The notes beneath the pieces were generated by a model. It was not told the DNA's origin, did no database searches, and was given only the letters and a program-made list of their open reading frames with translations. A stretch of 64,000 bases of DNA from assembly GCA_002803225.1 (NCBI GenBank), contig NXFV01002042.1, positions 1 through 64,000 on the forward strand, read 5' to 3'. Both the position numbers and the translations under genes were made by a program. This DNA comes from Gamarada debralockiae (taxonomy: Eukaryota > Ascomycota > Leotiomycetes > Helotiales > Hyphodiscaceae). The stretch's first letter is position 1. The number at the start of each line of letters is the position of its first letter. Of the stretch, positions 35,062 through 47,338 are shown in pieces.

Positions 35062-37661
35062 GCCCCATCAAGCCGGACTGTCGACTGGAGCAAGCCGGAT
35101 TTAATGCACGTGATGTGGTAAATCACGTGATAAACCAGCGGCAAATAGACTTCATAACTCATTCTTTGCTAACATATCTCAGAGACCACTTCTCAAATCT
35201 TGGCATCCACACTCGAATAGCAACCAAAGTACGGAGATCAAGCCACTTGGCAGTTTTCAATTGCACGTGACGTTATGGTACCATCTCCAAGAACGAAGCA
35301 AAGCAACATAATCAGAGTTCACTGGGGCCAGATGTCCCTATATTTAGGTTTTCACACCCTCACACCCTCACACAAATCACCCGACACACTGAGAGAACCC
35401 CCTTTCCAAAAGCGGCAGACACCCAAATTCCATGACTTTTGGTCACGATGCCCTCTCAGCTGACCTACCTTCCACCCCTCCCTTCTGCTTCTGGTACAAA
35501 AGTAGAACCTTGTTCTAGAAGTTGGGATAGAATCCAAAATGCTGCATCCTTGCATGTGTCATAGAACTTGCTCGACTTATGTCCTTCGGCTCCTTCGCTC
35601 CCTCTCCTGCTTTTAGCTCTGGGTTCGGCAAAAAGGCCACCATCGACATCACATGATCAAAAACCTACCCAAAAACCCCGACCCCCTTGTTTGCTCGGCT
35701 GCAGGTTTCTCTCCCCGTCCTCCGCACCATGACCTGCTTTCATCCTATCGGAACGCGGTGTAGGCGTTGCGGGCGGTTAAGGCGAGGCAATCACCAACAT
35801 GGGGCTCAGCCGTGAAGCGTTATGCATAATGGAGGACTCTCTTGAGGAGAAGGGGAAGGAGAGGGATTGTGATGTAGGACATGAATGGAGGGCTTCCTTT
35901 CGAAGGATTGTCTTCGGCACTTTCTTGAGTCATTGTTGCGAAGTGCAGAATTGCTGAGCAGGTTGCCATGATGTTGGTTTATGCACATCAATGAAAGGGC
36001 TGAAGTGGATGTGAAATGCAATTGCAAGCATTCGCCAATTGTGACTTCAGAGTACTACCGTATTCAAGGCTGAGTGGATGTCTGTGCGAAGCCGCTTTCA
36101 CCGCTGGTCCGACCCGTTTCCAGAGCTGGCTCAGAGTAACAGTAAGAAGCGGTTCGATAATAAGTCGGACAAACTTGACGATGGTGGACTGTCAGAGTTA
36201 CATTATCGATCGTTTTATTTTCAGGTCGTTTCGGCCAACTTCCGGGGAACTGGGATGCGGAGCTTGGACATGCAATGCTTGAGGGAAAGGAAAGGATCCG
36301 TTTGGTGGTTTGGCATGAACTGGTCCTCTGTTGAGTTTGAGCTCATGCTACAGTAACAAGAATAATCAAAGAGGTGGTTATGTTGCGAGTATTTTATGAA
36401 GATGGAAAGGCAAGATGATTTCAAGTCCTTGTTTTGGTGTTTGAGCAGACGAGATGACGGTTTTTATTTTAGGGATAGTACGAAGTAAAGACTGGTATGA
36501 TCGTCAAGAGCCGGTTCGCCCCGCTGACAAGTGCACGGTATTTATGATAGGTCTTCTTTTCTACGTGCGTGCGTGAAAGGTATCTCGGTACTTGGGGCTG
36601 ATCATACGCTGGGAGACGAGTTTGGAATCGGGTGGGTGGGCAAGGATGTTGGAGCTGAGTGAGATGTGAACTTGGAGTTTGACATGAGTGTTGAGCTGAG
36701 TGTTGCTTGAAGTTAATGATACCATTGAAAGACATTTTTATTGAGAAGGTAGGTCGTCTTTGTGATGGTGGTTTTGGGAAATGGAGAATGACAGAAAGCC
36801 GCCGCTATGACATGCAACCGAATTTTTGATATTCGATATTTGTGAGGTTGGAAACGCCAGCGCACAGAATTTTGGATTATTTTCGAGTCTCTCTCAAATC
36901 AATTACGCCTTCTTTGACGTGAAGCGTACTAACCTCTGTCGACCCCTCCATCGAAGCGACGAGCTTCCCCTGAATTTCCAGCCTCTGGTTATCAGATGGA
37001 GAAATCTATCTGTCACTACGTAAATCTGCAAGAACTCAATAGCGTACCAAAGAATTGAAGTCTCTCTCCTTTTTGCTCTTTCCTCCAGTCGGAAATTATC
37101 AGCAAGTTTGTGATCCTTAGGGCTCGAGTCATCGAATTATAGTTTGGTGTCGTCCCAAAGTCTCGATTATTTTAGGTTTAACAGGACGGCGACGAGCTCT
37201 TTGATCGCTGAGATGTCTGAGCTTGACCTCGCGGAAAATTTGGATAATTGGGTGTTATGATAGCAGTCTGAATATTTGCTGCAAAATATATGAATAGAAG
37301 GAAAAGTATAGGACGACATGACTGCGTAACCTTTTGCCATCATCTAAAAAATTTGAGGAAAGAAAGTCTCTAAATGGGTATACGAGGCTACTAATATGTT
37401 AGTTGCAGAAAGCAAATTCCACACACCCCGTCATTCGTCAGCTCCTCCTTTCTCTTGCGAATGCCGCATCCTTTCAATAACGCCATTGCCATATAATAAT
37501 TGGCTGGTACCAAAAGCTGCGATTGCCACGAGCGTTCCAAAAACACGGGCAGTTTTAAAGGTACAGTAGTCTCACCACACTTCAACCCACCAAGTGTCGT
37601 CGCCTCTTCTGCCATTTTTCTCGTCAAGCTGCAGAACACCGAGGCTGGTCAGGGACGGGGG

Positions 37662-37685
37662 CCAACCAACCAACCAACCAACCAA
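37662..37685. repeat. (CCAA)n microsatellite
   Basis: Six tandem copies of CCAA in a non-coding context. No function is proposed. Confidence 0.9.
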
Positions 37686-39176
37686 ATCTGAGGAATGTTT
37701 TGGCTGGCACCTACAGGTGTCGTTGCACAAACCAATGATCGTGTGATGTATGCATTTCAAGTCTCTGTTTGGGCGAGCGATGCATCCAATGCCGTCGACT
37801 TGACAAGAGTTGTCGCAAAGCATCGAGAGAAAGGCGAGCTGGAGGAATTATTGAATACATAGCATTGTCACGCGCAGATGATCTGATGAATGAAAGAGAG
37901 CGAATGTAATCTTCTCTTATAATTTGCTTGCTAGAAGTGATCTCGTTGTACTGTGTACTTCGTATCCACTTTCCACACTGGTCTTTCCCTCCCAGCTTAT
38001 CCTCTCTCTTCTCGTAACCTCGCCGACGCCTCCATATCAACCCCCTGAATACAGGTATATATCTGGACCTATATTAATATTTCGTGCATGATAGAAGCCA
38101 CCAGAATGGTGCTCTTTTCGCCGCAATACTCGTCCTGCTAACATTACTTCCTAATCCCCGAATGCAACTCTGCAACTGCCTCTTTCCACCCAAGATCGAC
38201 AGCAACTTTCGAGAAGCCTTGCCTTGTCATTATTATTGTTCGACGGCATTTTCCATACCCAGCACTGCAGCCTCGAATTCTGCGAACCCCCTTAAACCCT
38301 GGGCGAACCTCTCCCTGGTGGTTCCCTGGTTACCTAGATTGCAGCCTCATCTCAATCTCGTTGCTCTTGCTCTTTTGCTGGCACTTGTTTCGTCCAAACC
38401 TTCCAACGCTTCCTATACCACATCGTTTTCAACGTCGCACAAGAAAAGTAGTGGTAAACAAGCCCATCCGAATTACACATTCCTACCACAGACTTCATTC
38501 GAACCACACCTCACTACCCATTCCTCGTATCATCGAGTTATTGTGTCGCTGCCGTATTATTTCGAAATATTCGGCCTTTGCCCTCATAATCGCATCATCA
38601 TCCAGCTTTATTCCGTGGGGTTTTGGGTTGGTACTGCGATTTCATCCTGAGGTGTGAACATTTCAAACGAGTTTAGCGTTAGGCTTGGGCCTTAAGACAA
38701 GCCCTCCGTCCTCGAATTTCTTCAGTCCACGATTCACCCGCCCAAACCACCCCCAACGACGACTCGACGACGAGGTACGATCAGTGGGATGATTTGAGCG
38801 ACTTAAGATACTTGATACCCTCTAACGACGACCCACGAGACCTTGCGCGGCCCACCCTCGTCTCTCTTCACCAGAGTAAGGAGAAGAAAATCCGATCTCA
38901 AGTACCGACTACTTCGCTGCGAACCTAGAGTCCACCGCACTCTTCCCTCGAACAAATACAGCTTCTTGCAGCTGCTCCCGTACAACAAACATCCATCGCG
39001 CAGGAATCTGACGCAAGGTTCCGTGGTACGCTCCAACTGCACGAGCTTCGTGTGAAGTTTGGAGCAGGCATTTAAGCTTTCACACCGTGCCTCTGTCGGC
39101 TCCTTGCATAGAATCCTTCACGGTCTGACAGCCACCCAGCTCTGTCCAGAGCTGTAAATCCCACCTACAGCTCAAG

Positions 39177-41228
39177 ATGAGCTACCGATTCGATAATATG
39201 CATCCGCAGGAGTATTCCAGTCGGTCGCCTGGTACAACTCGTAACCTTCCTTATGGTATGGGAACCCTCAACCGCCAAACTTCGCGACAATTCAACAACT
39301 ACGGCGGTGAACAACCAAACCTGTCTCTCTTCACTTCAGCGGATCACGAGCGATATGAGCCCTCTCAATTCGACAGGATGACGCCACAATCTCACCAACC
39401 CGATTACCACTACACCGATAGCCAGACTTTGAACAGTCAGACGTGGGCTTATAATGCGGGAAATATAAATGGCGGTACGAATACAATGGGCGGAACTGGC
39501 CGAATGAAACCCCCCACTCGAAGAGCTGGCCTTCCTTCTGTGAGCAATTCTACTTATGACGGCGGCTCAAGAACCAGTACTAATTTTTCTCAGGGTTGGA
39601 TGGGCGAGCAACCGCAGATGAATGCTATACCGAATCTCAACCTCCAGCAGCTGAATCAGCACATGAATAGCCAGTACAATCCCTCTTACATGCAGGGCGC
39701 TCTGCAACGATCCGCATCACCTACTGACGAAGAACTCATCCCCACCGCTATCGTTATCAAGAATATCCCATTTGCGGTGAAGAAGGAACAGTTGGTGGAC
39801 GTGATGTGTGAGAAGGGGCTTCCACTGCCTTACGCTTTCAACTATCACTTCGACAATGGGGTTTTCAGAGGTTTGGCGTTTGCAAACTTCACCACTCCCG
39901 AAGAGACGTCTGCTGTCATCAACGTCCTGAATCATATGGATCTCAACGGAAGGAAGCTGAGGGTCGAGTACAAGAAGATGCTGCCAGCCCACGAGCGCGA
40001 TCGCATCGAGCGAGACAAGAGGGAGAGACGGGGACAGTTGCAAGAACAACACCAACCGATGAACGTTCCGATGTCCAATAATCCCAACCAACTCCACAAT
40101 CAAGGATCAATGAATTCTCTGAATTCTGGCCCTGCTACAACATCGCCATCTCCTCTTTCAACCCGAAGTGCGTTGAAGCCGCCTGGAAATGGTAATGATC
40201 TGCTTCTCTCTTTGAATAGAGCATTACTAACCTCATTAGTTGACTTGAATGATCCCACGACCCTTGGATATTTCTCAGAACTGAATCTTTTCGTTCATGA
40301 CAGCAGCCGAGAGACCTTGGTCTTCCCCTCTGGAATTCCTCCGAAAGAACGACGTGACATTCACGAAATCGCACAAGGAATGGGTCTCTATCACAAATCA
40401 GAAGGAAATGGAGACAACCGACAAGTGTTGATTTTCAAGAACAGACAAGCCAACATTAGTCCACCAGTACAGAGCACCCCAAGCTATTCTTGGAGTGATT
40501 CCAGACGAGGACTGGCCCGTGCTGCAACGATCGACTTCAGCGAAGCCCGTGAATCTGGCCATTACAACCATCATACGTTGGGCCGCCAAGCCTCCGATCT
40601 TCTCAATATTCCAGGCTCTCCAGGATTGTCCGGCTTGAATACGCACAACCCCCACAACTTGCGCGCTGCGAAATCCTTTGCTGACCTCCGCTCGTACACG
40701 CCTTCACCTGTACCTTCGACAGCCAGTTTTCCTGTTGGTCTTGGTCAGAATGTCGCCCGTTATACGGACTACCCGGGGGCACATGGCCCCTCATCGGCCG
40801 CCTCTGGAACTCCCAACCTGACACCTACCTCTGGTCGAGACGCCCACCGGGATGATGCATTCCTTCTCAATGGTATGAGTAATATGAGCCTCGGCGACCG
40901 ACCGAGCGCAACCCGAACGAACCTCCCTGGACGTCTTGGCCAAGACAGAGAAAACTACACATCGAATGCTGGTCCTATCGGAAGCCAACGGCCAGGAAAT
41001 GGAGCCTATGAAGACACCCCACGAAACGGAGTATCAGCTGTTCCAGAGAGACAACCCAGAGGTCCAGGAGCTGAATGGGGAACAACTGGGTTCTCCAGAC
41101 CACGACAGAATGGCCACGTCAACAGAGGAAGTGGTGAGCTTGATCTGAACAGCATTACAAAGGCCTTCGATGATAACAGAGCACAAGATTCCTCCGACCG
41201 AAACGGCGCCGCTCCTTCCCGATACTAA
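39177..41228 (+). CDS. RRM + R3H RNA-binding protein, PIN4/Cip2-like
   Basis: An intronless 683-residue frame. The N-terminus is disordered and rich in Gln, Asn and Tyr. An RRM follows at about residues 187-265 ('TAIVIKNIPFAVKKEQLVDV', RNP1-like 'FRGLAFANF', ending 'GRKLRVEYKK'), with a charged helix after it. An R3H domain covers about 345-425 with 'PPKERRDIHEIAQGMGLYHK', where R-x3-H is visible. RRM followed by R3H in a low-complexity protein is the layout of budding-yeast Pin4/Mdt1 and fission-yeast Cip2, cytoplasmic RNA-binding proteins linked to cell-cycle, DNA-damage and stress mRNA control. The tail is Ser/Gly-rich and ends 'NGAAPSRY'. The ATG at 39177 follows 'CTCAAG' and is the first in frame. 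Confidence 0.9.
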   Translation: MSYRFDNMHPQEYSSRSPGTTRNLPYGMGTLNRQTSRQFNNYGGEQPNLSLFTSADHERYEPSQFDRMTPQSHQPDYHYTDSQTLNSQTWAYNAGNINGGTNTMGGTGRMKPPTRRAGLPSVSNSTYDGGSRTSTNFSQGWMGEQPQMNAIPNLNLQQLNQHMNSQYNPSYMQGALQRSASPTDEELIPTAIVIKNIPFAVKKEQLVDVMCEKGLPLPYAFNYHFDNGVFRGLAFANFTTPEETSAVINVLNHMDLNGRKLRVEYKKMLPAHERDRIERDKRERRGQLQEQHQPMNVPMSNNPNQLHNQGSMNSLNSGPATTSPSPLSTRSALKPPGNGNDLLLSLNRALLTSLVDLNDPTTLGYFSELNLFVHDSSRETLVFPSGIPPKERRDIHEIAQGMGLYHKSEGNGDNRQVLIFKNRQANISPPVQSTPSYSWSDSRRGLARAATIDFSEARESGHYNHHTLGRQASDLLNIPGSPGLSGLNTHNPHNLRAAKSFADLRSYTPSPVPSTASFPVGLGQNVARYTDYPGAHGPSSAASGTPNLTPTSGRDAHRDDAFLLNGMSNMSLGDRPSATRTNLPGRLGQDRENYTSNAGPIGSQRPGNGAYEDTPRNGVSAVPERQPRGPGAEWGTTGFSRPRQNGHVNRGSGELDLNSITKAFDDNRAQDSSDRNGAAPSRY

Positions 41229-43049
41229 GGTCTCTCGTCCCGCTGGAGAGACTTTTCACGACTTTACGAAAAACACCTTAGATCTATTTGTGCGAAGACG
41301 CATCACCTTGCTTGCATATTTGCCACATAAAGGCGGGACTGTTCTTGTAAAGGCTTGTTGAAAGCCTTGGCTGACGATTATACGTTGCCTTCAACTCGAA
41401 TTTCGTTCGAGTTTCCCCTTGTCATTGCTGAGCGTTCGTTTCGACACTTTACCGCGACTTACACCATGTAATTATCGTCCCTCATCCATGTTGGACCTTC
41501 ACATTCGCTCGAACCATATACTGGTTCCTAGTACATACAATCTTGCGGCGCACATCATTACAACATCAGGATGATACGGACGAAACGACGGCAAGAGATG
41601 ACGATTTTCCTCTTCTTGAATTCCGACACAAAAACACACAGGCTTGTTATACTTCACGACGTACGAAACAGGATACCATAAGATACAGCGACTGGGCAAC
41701 CATCACGATTGACGCTGCTATGACTTCCTTCTCCTTTTTAGGTTTTACCGGATGGGACTCCGGAATGGGCTGGTCTCTTATTACGTCCGAATCGGCCTTA
41801 TTATACGTTCTGCTGGACCTCGACTAATTTACGGATGGATGGCATTCATTTGGCATATCGGAGCCCGGATTGCCCCCCTTCTATATATCCCCTTCGAGCT
41901 CTCCCTGAACACCGTCGATCGTGAGCTTACGACTCCTCTTACCTTACTCGATGTCCTCGATTGCTTTCGACTTTCACCCGAAACGACGATTATATTCGAC
42001 TTGGTTGCGATAGCGATGGAAAAATACTTCACACCTGTACTCTAATAGCACCGTTCTGTTAATGCTGCATGTTTGCTTTCTGTTTCTTCCACTCCGAGTC
42101 ACCCTCTCAGAGCTCTGTCACAAGGGTTTTGCCGGGTCTTCTCGGTCGATAGTGGATTCCTGTCAGTTTGCTGTCATTGCCACCCTAGGCTGGGGTTTCT
42201 CAGGCCATACTTTTTACCTTTTCGTCCAGGAGCGATGAGAGGGATGGACTTGAGATGCCTACGCGACTTGGGTTGGCTCTTCTGTTGCATGAATTGGGGA
42301 AGAAAACCGCACTTTGATTGTTCTGTCTGCTTGATAAGTTAATGTACTGCACATCATGGCGTCTAGGCTGCTTAATAGGGAAGGCTGGGCAATAATAGGA
42401 TATCAGTTCTTGTGCACTCTGTCTCCCGTTCCCATTTCCGTGACTTGATCGATGTTTTGCGATTGATTGACTCCCACCCCTGCGGACGATATCAGCATCT
42501 GCGACAAGAGAAATATGTGGGGAGGCTCCTCGGTAGAGAAAGTTAAGATGTAGGGATAGAAAAGCTGGTACAGATGGGCTGTCAACACAGTGGGCAGCCG
42601 ATGGCAATCTTCCTGCCTCCACACGACTTGTGGCACAAGTGACTGGATTCATCGTGACCTTGCGCTAACAAGAATTGTACAGCTTCGTTCTTAAATAGGA
42701 GCAGTAGACAGAGCAGAATCTCCTAGGTATAGAACTGGGAGCCTGCAGAGTCTGTATCATCTCCGTTTGACAAGTGGCGAGAAGGGCCCAGTATCTGCGA
42801 CTGTGGGAGCTGGGTCGGTAAGACTGGCACCTCACACTGCGGAAATGATACCGGTACTTGCTGGAAGCAGTCGGCTCAGAGGGGGAGGCCTCAGCCGGGC
42901 GATGCAAACTTCCTGAAGTTAACCTCCAAGCCAGAGACTTGAGAAGAATCCCGGGGGGTGCATACTTCGGAGTCGCTGGAAGAGTACTTGGTGAGTTCGG
43001 TCTCTGTCTCCCTGGGAGATCTAATAGAGGGCTTTTTTACCACAGAGCT

Positions 43050-46000
43050 AGAAGTTCAGATTCGTTGTCGGTATATTGCGTCGGGATATCGACAGCGAGA
43101 ATGGGGATGGCAACAATAATCATTTTCCAAGATGAGAAGGCCTCAGCGAGGGATTACCAGCCCAACCCAACATGCAAGATCTCCGCTCGCGGCTATCAAC
43201 GACGGCATGTCTGCTTCAGGTCGTGACTCACCTGCGCTTATGTTCTCCATCCGGAACTCGGTGAAATTGCAAGCTTGGTCTTGCCACGAGTTGCTACACT
43301 TCAAACAAGCTAGCCTCAAGCTACCTCTGGGACAGGTTTCTGTGAGTGCGACAAAACGAAAGATCCGTGATGATTGTGGATTTGAATGCTTGATTGAGCT
43401 CGGAATTCACAGCCCCTAACATGCTTCGATCTCTTCAAACCGTTTGTTTGATAACATCTATAGCTAGGTAGAAGACGACTTCTTCGAGGTGATATCTTAC
43501 CACAGGAAAGTGATGAGGGATGAGCTTCGAATTGAATCGGGATAAGGCAAAGTTCTTGGCGGATCGAACGTTGAAGCTCGTTGATGTGCACAAGGGGCGC
43601 CCCTGGGTTTGAGGCATTGGACGAATTGTTCATCGTGGAGGAGTATAAAGAGCACGTCTTTCGCAATGCTTTGGAGGATCATCTCTTCGCTGTCAAGCCT
43701 CACCGAGACAATATGTCTCTTTTTCCGAGTCGTACTCGGGGAGAGAGCGACGCAGTCTCGATGAGCTAAGGGCGACTTTTTTGGTCCGTCTTGAAGAAAC
43801 AGAGGCTATGGAGCTGAGTTCTTGCCAGAGATCTGGATTCCAGATTCCGTTGTCAATATTTCTGTCGAGATATCAACGACCAGAATAGAAACGACGATGA
43901 AAACATCAGTTTTGGGTTTTCCTGCTCGGTTCTGCTGTTAGTCTTGAGTATTTCTTGTTTGGCTTCGAGGTAGCCTAATGGACTGTCCCCAGCTCCACAC
44001 ACAGGGATCTTTCCCTGGCAGATTATATCTGTTGCAGAGGTCATATTCAGGTTTGAACACCTCTCCCAAGAGCCCATTGTCCCACATCCCTTTTAACATA
44101 CTAAACGTCACTCCTGCGAGCAGAGCTTTCAAGTTTCCCGCCCACGTCTCAGCTGCCACATTGAGATATTTGGCTAGGGGTCAAGGCCACGAATTCTTTT
44201 TGGAGGGTGATTTATGACTTTTGTGAAATCTTCTGAGATGGTTACAGTCACTGCCGAAAAAGAAGCTGCTGGTAAGGCCCGGCAGATAAATTGGATGGAT
44301 TGATAGTGATCTGTAGAACATGAAAATCCCCAGAACCTCAGATGCGCACAGATAGGTGACTGACCCGTAGGAAAGCATTCGAGGCTATGTTCCAGTGGAT
44401 CACCTACTTCGGGAGACATCTCCCGGAGACCAGTATCCTGTGATCGGGAAGTAAGTCTTCCTCATTCTTTCTCCAGTAAAACCATCAACAGCGAGATAGA
44501 AAACGACAGTGATAGGTCTCTCGACAATGACAATACTGCAAATTCCCTTGCTTCATTCAAAGGATTCAGCCCCCACCTACTTCCACCTGTAAGATTGAGA
44601 TTGTAATTCGGATTGAATAGCTACTAGTGCGTGGGCCATGAGATTTCTCCAAGGATTGTCGAGATTCGCTTGGAAGAAAAGATGTTCGATTGCGAGTTGA
44701 TTCTGAATATATAGATTGGATTTTACGGTCTCTTTGAAGAAGTGCGGAGGGAAAAAAAGGAAGGGAGGGATCCTCTTCATTATCGCCGTCGACCAAATCG
44801 TCCTTCATCGTTGAAATTTCCAACAGCTCCTACGCATTCACCAGCTCTGAAACTCGAAACATGTTCCTCACAAGTGTATCCTGCCCGAAAAGGGCAGGGG
44901 GGTGTCATTTAAGTAGAGCCATCTCGAACACACATGAGAATTGCAAATCATCGTCCTCCCCCGAAGCTTCGAAGCATGTTTTCAAAACCTTCCGCCTAAT
45001 GAGCACGTCAGTTTGCCAGCCCCGAACTCTTCTAACAAAACACTTGCGTGGCGAGAATTTACAACCCCTCCATGTCCACAAACTGGCACTCTACAGGCCG
45101 CTCAGCAAGGATTGACAGCGAGAATGGGGACGTCGACGATAAACTCCCTAACAACCACAATTCACCCAGCTGCCGAATAGTGGAAAGCGAGCGTGAACGT
45201 CAAGGTGGGAATGGGAGGAAGGACGCAATGCCAACGGGGGACGGGGTTGGGTATAGTAGAGATCGATGGTGGCTTCACTCTCAAAGAAGACTACGGATTA
45301 ACGGTTTTGAAATTGAAGGGTTTGAGGAAGAGTGAAGGTAATAAATATGGAGGAGGGAAGGGGTATTTCTCTTGGCTTTGGAAGTCGAATCGACACTATC
45401 GCAAACCTTGGTCGCTTGAAAGACTCCAGAAGTTCCTTGGTTCCTTGCTTCATCAAGAGTCTGCGTCTCCTCCACAGCAACCCCCCTCCCCCTCCCCCAT
45501 CCCTTGAAAGGTGGGTTTGATTCGGGAATTAACAAGCACACAAAAATCAAGAAATGAAGAATACTATAAACAGTCCTACGAAGGCAAGCGGCATGGAAAT
45601 TCGTCCATTTTTCAAAATGCCGGGAACCTCAAAATCTCCGCATGTGCGCGACTTTATATTAAATGCAAATATTATCAGAGGCCTTTTATTTTCAAGCTTA
45701 TATGAAATTATAAAAGTAAATGTATCTTTTATGCGACATTTAAATCAATCTAATTGATATTGTAATTATAAAATAATTATTCTTACACCTCTACGAATCT
45801 TAGATTTTTTCGCTTATTTGAAAATTGACGAATTTTCATGTCTTCGTACTTCAAAGCCATCACCGCTACAGATCAAACATTTGACCTCCTTCTGTTGTAG
45901 CTATTTCAGACCATTGGCTGAACACCAAGAAGATCTTCAACCATCGGACTCGGCGCTCCCTCAGTTACTCAGCACTAGCAGATGGAGGGGAAGGCTCGAA

Positions 46001-46145
46001 GATATCAAAATGGAGACCAGGGGACTCCAGGAGGGAGCTCGCAGAGAGCCGAAGACGAAGATCTGAGACTTTGCCTACCTATCTCTCGGTGTGTTCTGTC
46101 GAAGATCAACAGCTAGAAGCAGAGCAACGGCAATAAATTCTTCGA
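43050..46145 (-). repeat. Degenerate tandem repeat cluster (dead paralogues?)
   Basis: Related segments lie at about 43081-43121, 43450-43485, 43864-43900, 44480-44515, 45109-45150 and 46097-46140. The copies at 43091-43107 and 45114-45130 share 'GACAGCGAGAATGGGGA' exactly. Copies 43084 and 43864 share the frame 'GTCGrGATATCrAC..C.AGAAT.G'. Read on the minus strand, each gives a similar hydrophobic motif: 'IIVAIPILAVDIP', 'FIVVSILVVDIS', 'ITVVFYLAVDGF', 'FIVDVPILAVN', 'FIAVALLLAVDL' and 'EVVFYLAIDVI'. A longer protein-like scrap lies at 43975-44165 ('AAETWAGNLKALLAGVTFSM'). The simplest reading is a cluster of tandemly duplicated genes that have decayed; I do not recognise the ancestor. Confidence 0.5.
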
Positions 46146-46608
46146 TAACGGTATTTTTACAACTGATGAGTGGAAACGGTCTGGAAGTGGGGCGTGTGGG
46201 GCTGCGATTTGAAGGGGGAAGACACAGCTGCTATGGAGCATAGGCTTGAGTTGAAGGGAGTGATAGCAGCCTGGTTGCAATAGTTTGAAGGTCAGTTATC
46301 GAATCGTTGTTTGTGGTTACAGGAGAAGAAGGTCAGTCAATAAATAGTCACAACTAAAGGAAAAGCATCAATCCGCCTCAGATCCCGACACTAAATTTAA
46401 ATCTCAACCGCTTAAATTTCAACACTTGCTATCATCCGAAATCTTATATTTTGCAACCTGTGAGTTTCTCTGCCTAAGCAGCAGACTTCTTGGGATTTAA
46501 AGTGGATTGCAATCCTCTCTTCAACACAAGGAAGGGTTGGTTCGTCAACCTCGCGAAAGGAGAGGGGGTGAGAGGAGGGCCAAACCAAACATAATCCCAT
46601 TCATGTGT

Positions 46609-46995
46609 ACCCGCCTAGCTTTCCCTTACCTCAAAATCTGGATGTCTAGAAATAGGGATGTGGAAAATCTTTCTTTCGAACAACCGACAACAGAAATGGA
46701 ACAACGACGACAATTCTTCGATGACAACAGTACTCCGGACCACCACCTGCCAAGGGCGAGAAATGCACCGGAATGCCGACTTGGGAGATGCAGGAATGTA
46801 CTTCGCACCTTGGAAAGAGGGCTGTATACCTCCACACTTGGGGAAGGAGCCTACGAAGGCCCATGGCAATCTGGACCAATACCTGGGTATGAGTCAAAGC
46901 TGTGGAATTCTCATTATGAAGAAATCGCGATAATTTATAAGGTGGTGAGATGTGATGGGGTGTTGGGACTCTTCTGGATGTCTCCCATTGACTGA
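46609..46995 (+). CDS. Weak candidate orphan ORF
   Basis: A 128-codon stretch with several ATGs ('MSRNRDVENLSFEQPTTEME') and a hydrophilic composition, ending 'GLFWMSPID'. There is no family resemblance, and overlapping frames on the other strand are equally long. Confidence 0.2.
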   Translation, partial: TRLAFPYLKIWMSRNRDVENLSFEQPTTEMEQRRQFFDDNSTPDHHLPRARNAPECRLGRCRNVLRTLERGLYTSTLGEGAYEGPWQSGPIPGYESKLWNSHYEEIAIIYKVVRCDGVLGLFWMSPID

Positions 46996-47338
46996 AGGGA
47001 TTTGGAAGTAGACGTTGAAGAAAGGCCATGCAAAAAGAAGGGAAATATGGTAAGACGTCTCTATTTGAAGGCTACACGCTTGATATCCATAGTTGTAGCC
47101 ATCGCCACAAGTGCCACCCTTCAGTGACAGCCAACAAACTAACGCCAAGACCAGGAGCCACCTATTCAACGCACGAAAAAGACCGCCCATATGTGTCTCC
47201 TAGGTATCCCAGCGTAAGTTCGTCGTCTTACATCGTTTTGTTTTCTCCCAACTCCAACTCCACCGCTTTCAATCAATCCAATTCAAACGCCCACACTGCC
47301 TTCCCTTCCCTTCCCCAATCCCAAGTCCGAGCCCAGCA

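Larger units (their letters stand above)
33498..39176. other. 5.7-kb gene-poor block upstream of the PIN4-like gene
   Basis: No gene is supported with confidence. Candidate frames are 34495-35061 (-), 188 codons, without an initiator ATG at its 5' end, and 37391-37639 (-), which contains 'MAEEATTLGGLKCGETTVPL'. Four CACGTG motifs (34789, 35107, 35124, 35264) and a 'CACACCCT' triple repeat (about 35352) suggest a promoter. A (CCAA)n run lies at 37662-37685. The last ~1.1 kb (38050-39176) is pyrimidine-rich and probably includes the long leader of the PIN4-like gene. Confidence 0.5.
41229..47338. other. 6.1-kb gene-poor block with degenerate tandem units
   Basis: No intact gene was found. From 43.05 to 46.15 kb, five or six diverged copies of a short unit occur at irregular spacing, with readable protein-like scraps on the minus strand. 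An AT-rich island occupies about 45690-45800. A plus-strand frame at 46609-46995 is listed separately as a weak candidate. Confidence 0.5.

Noticed and set aside
37662..37685. (CCAA)n run as a possible telomere-like or CRISPR repeat
   Set aside because: A simple four-base microsatellite without spacers and not the usual fungal telomere repeat TTAGGG.
38084..38650. 188-codon ORF with hydrophobic parts upstream of the PIN4-like gene
   Set aside because: Composition follows the pyrimidine-rich DNA and there is no domain; better explained as leader or promoter sequence.
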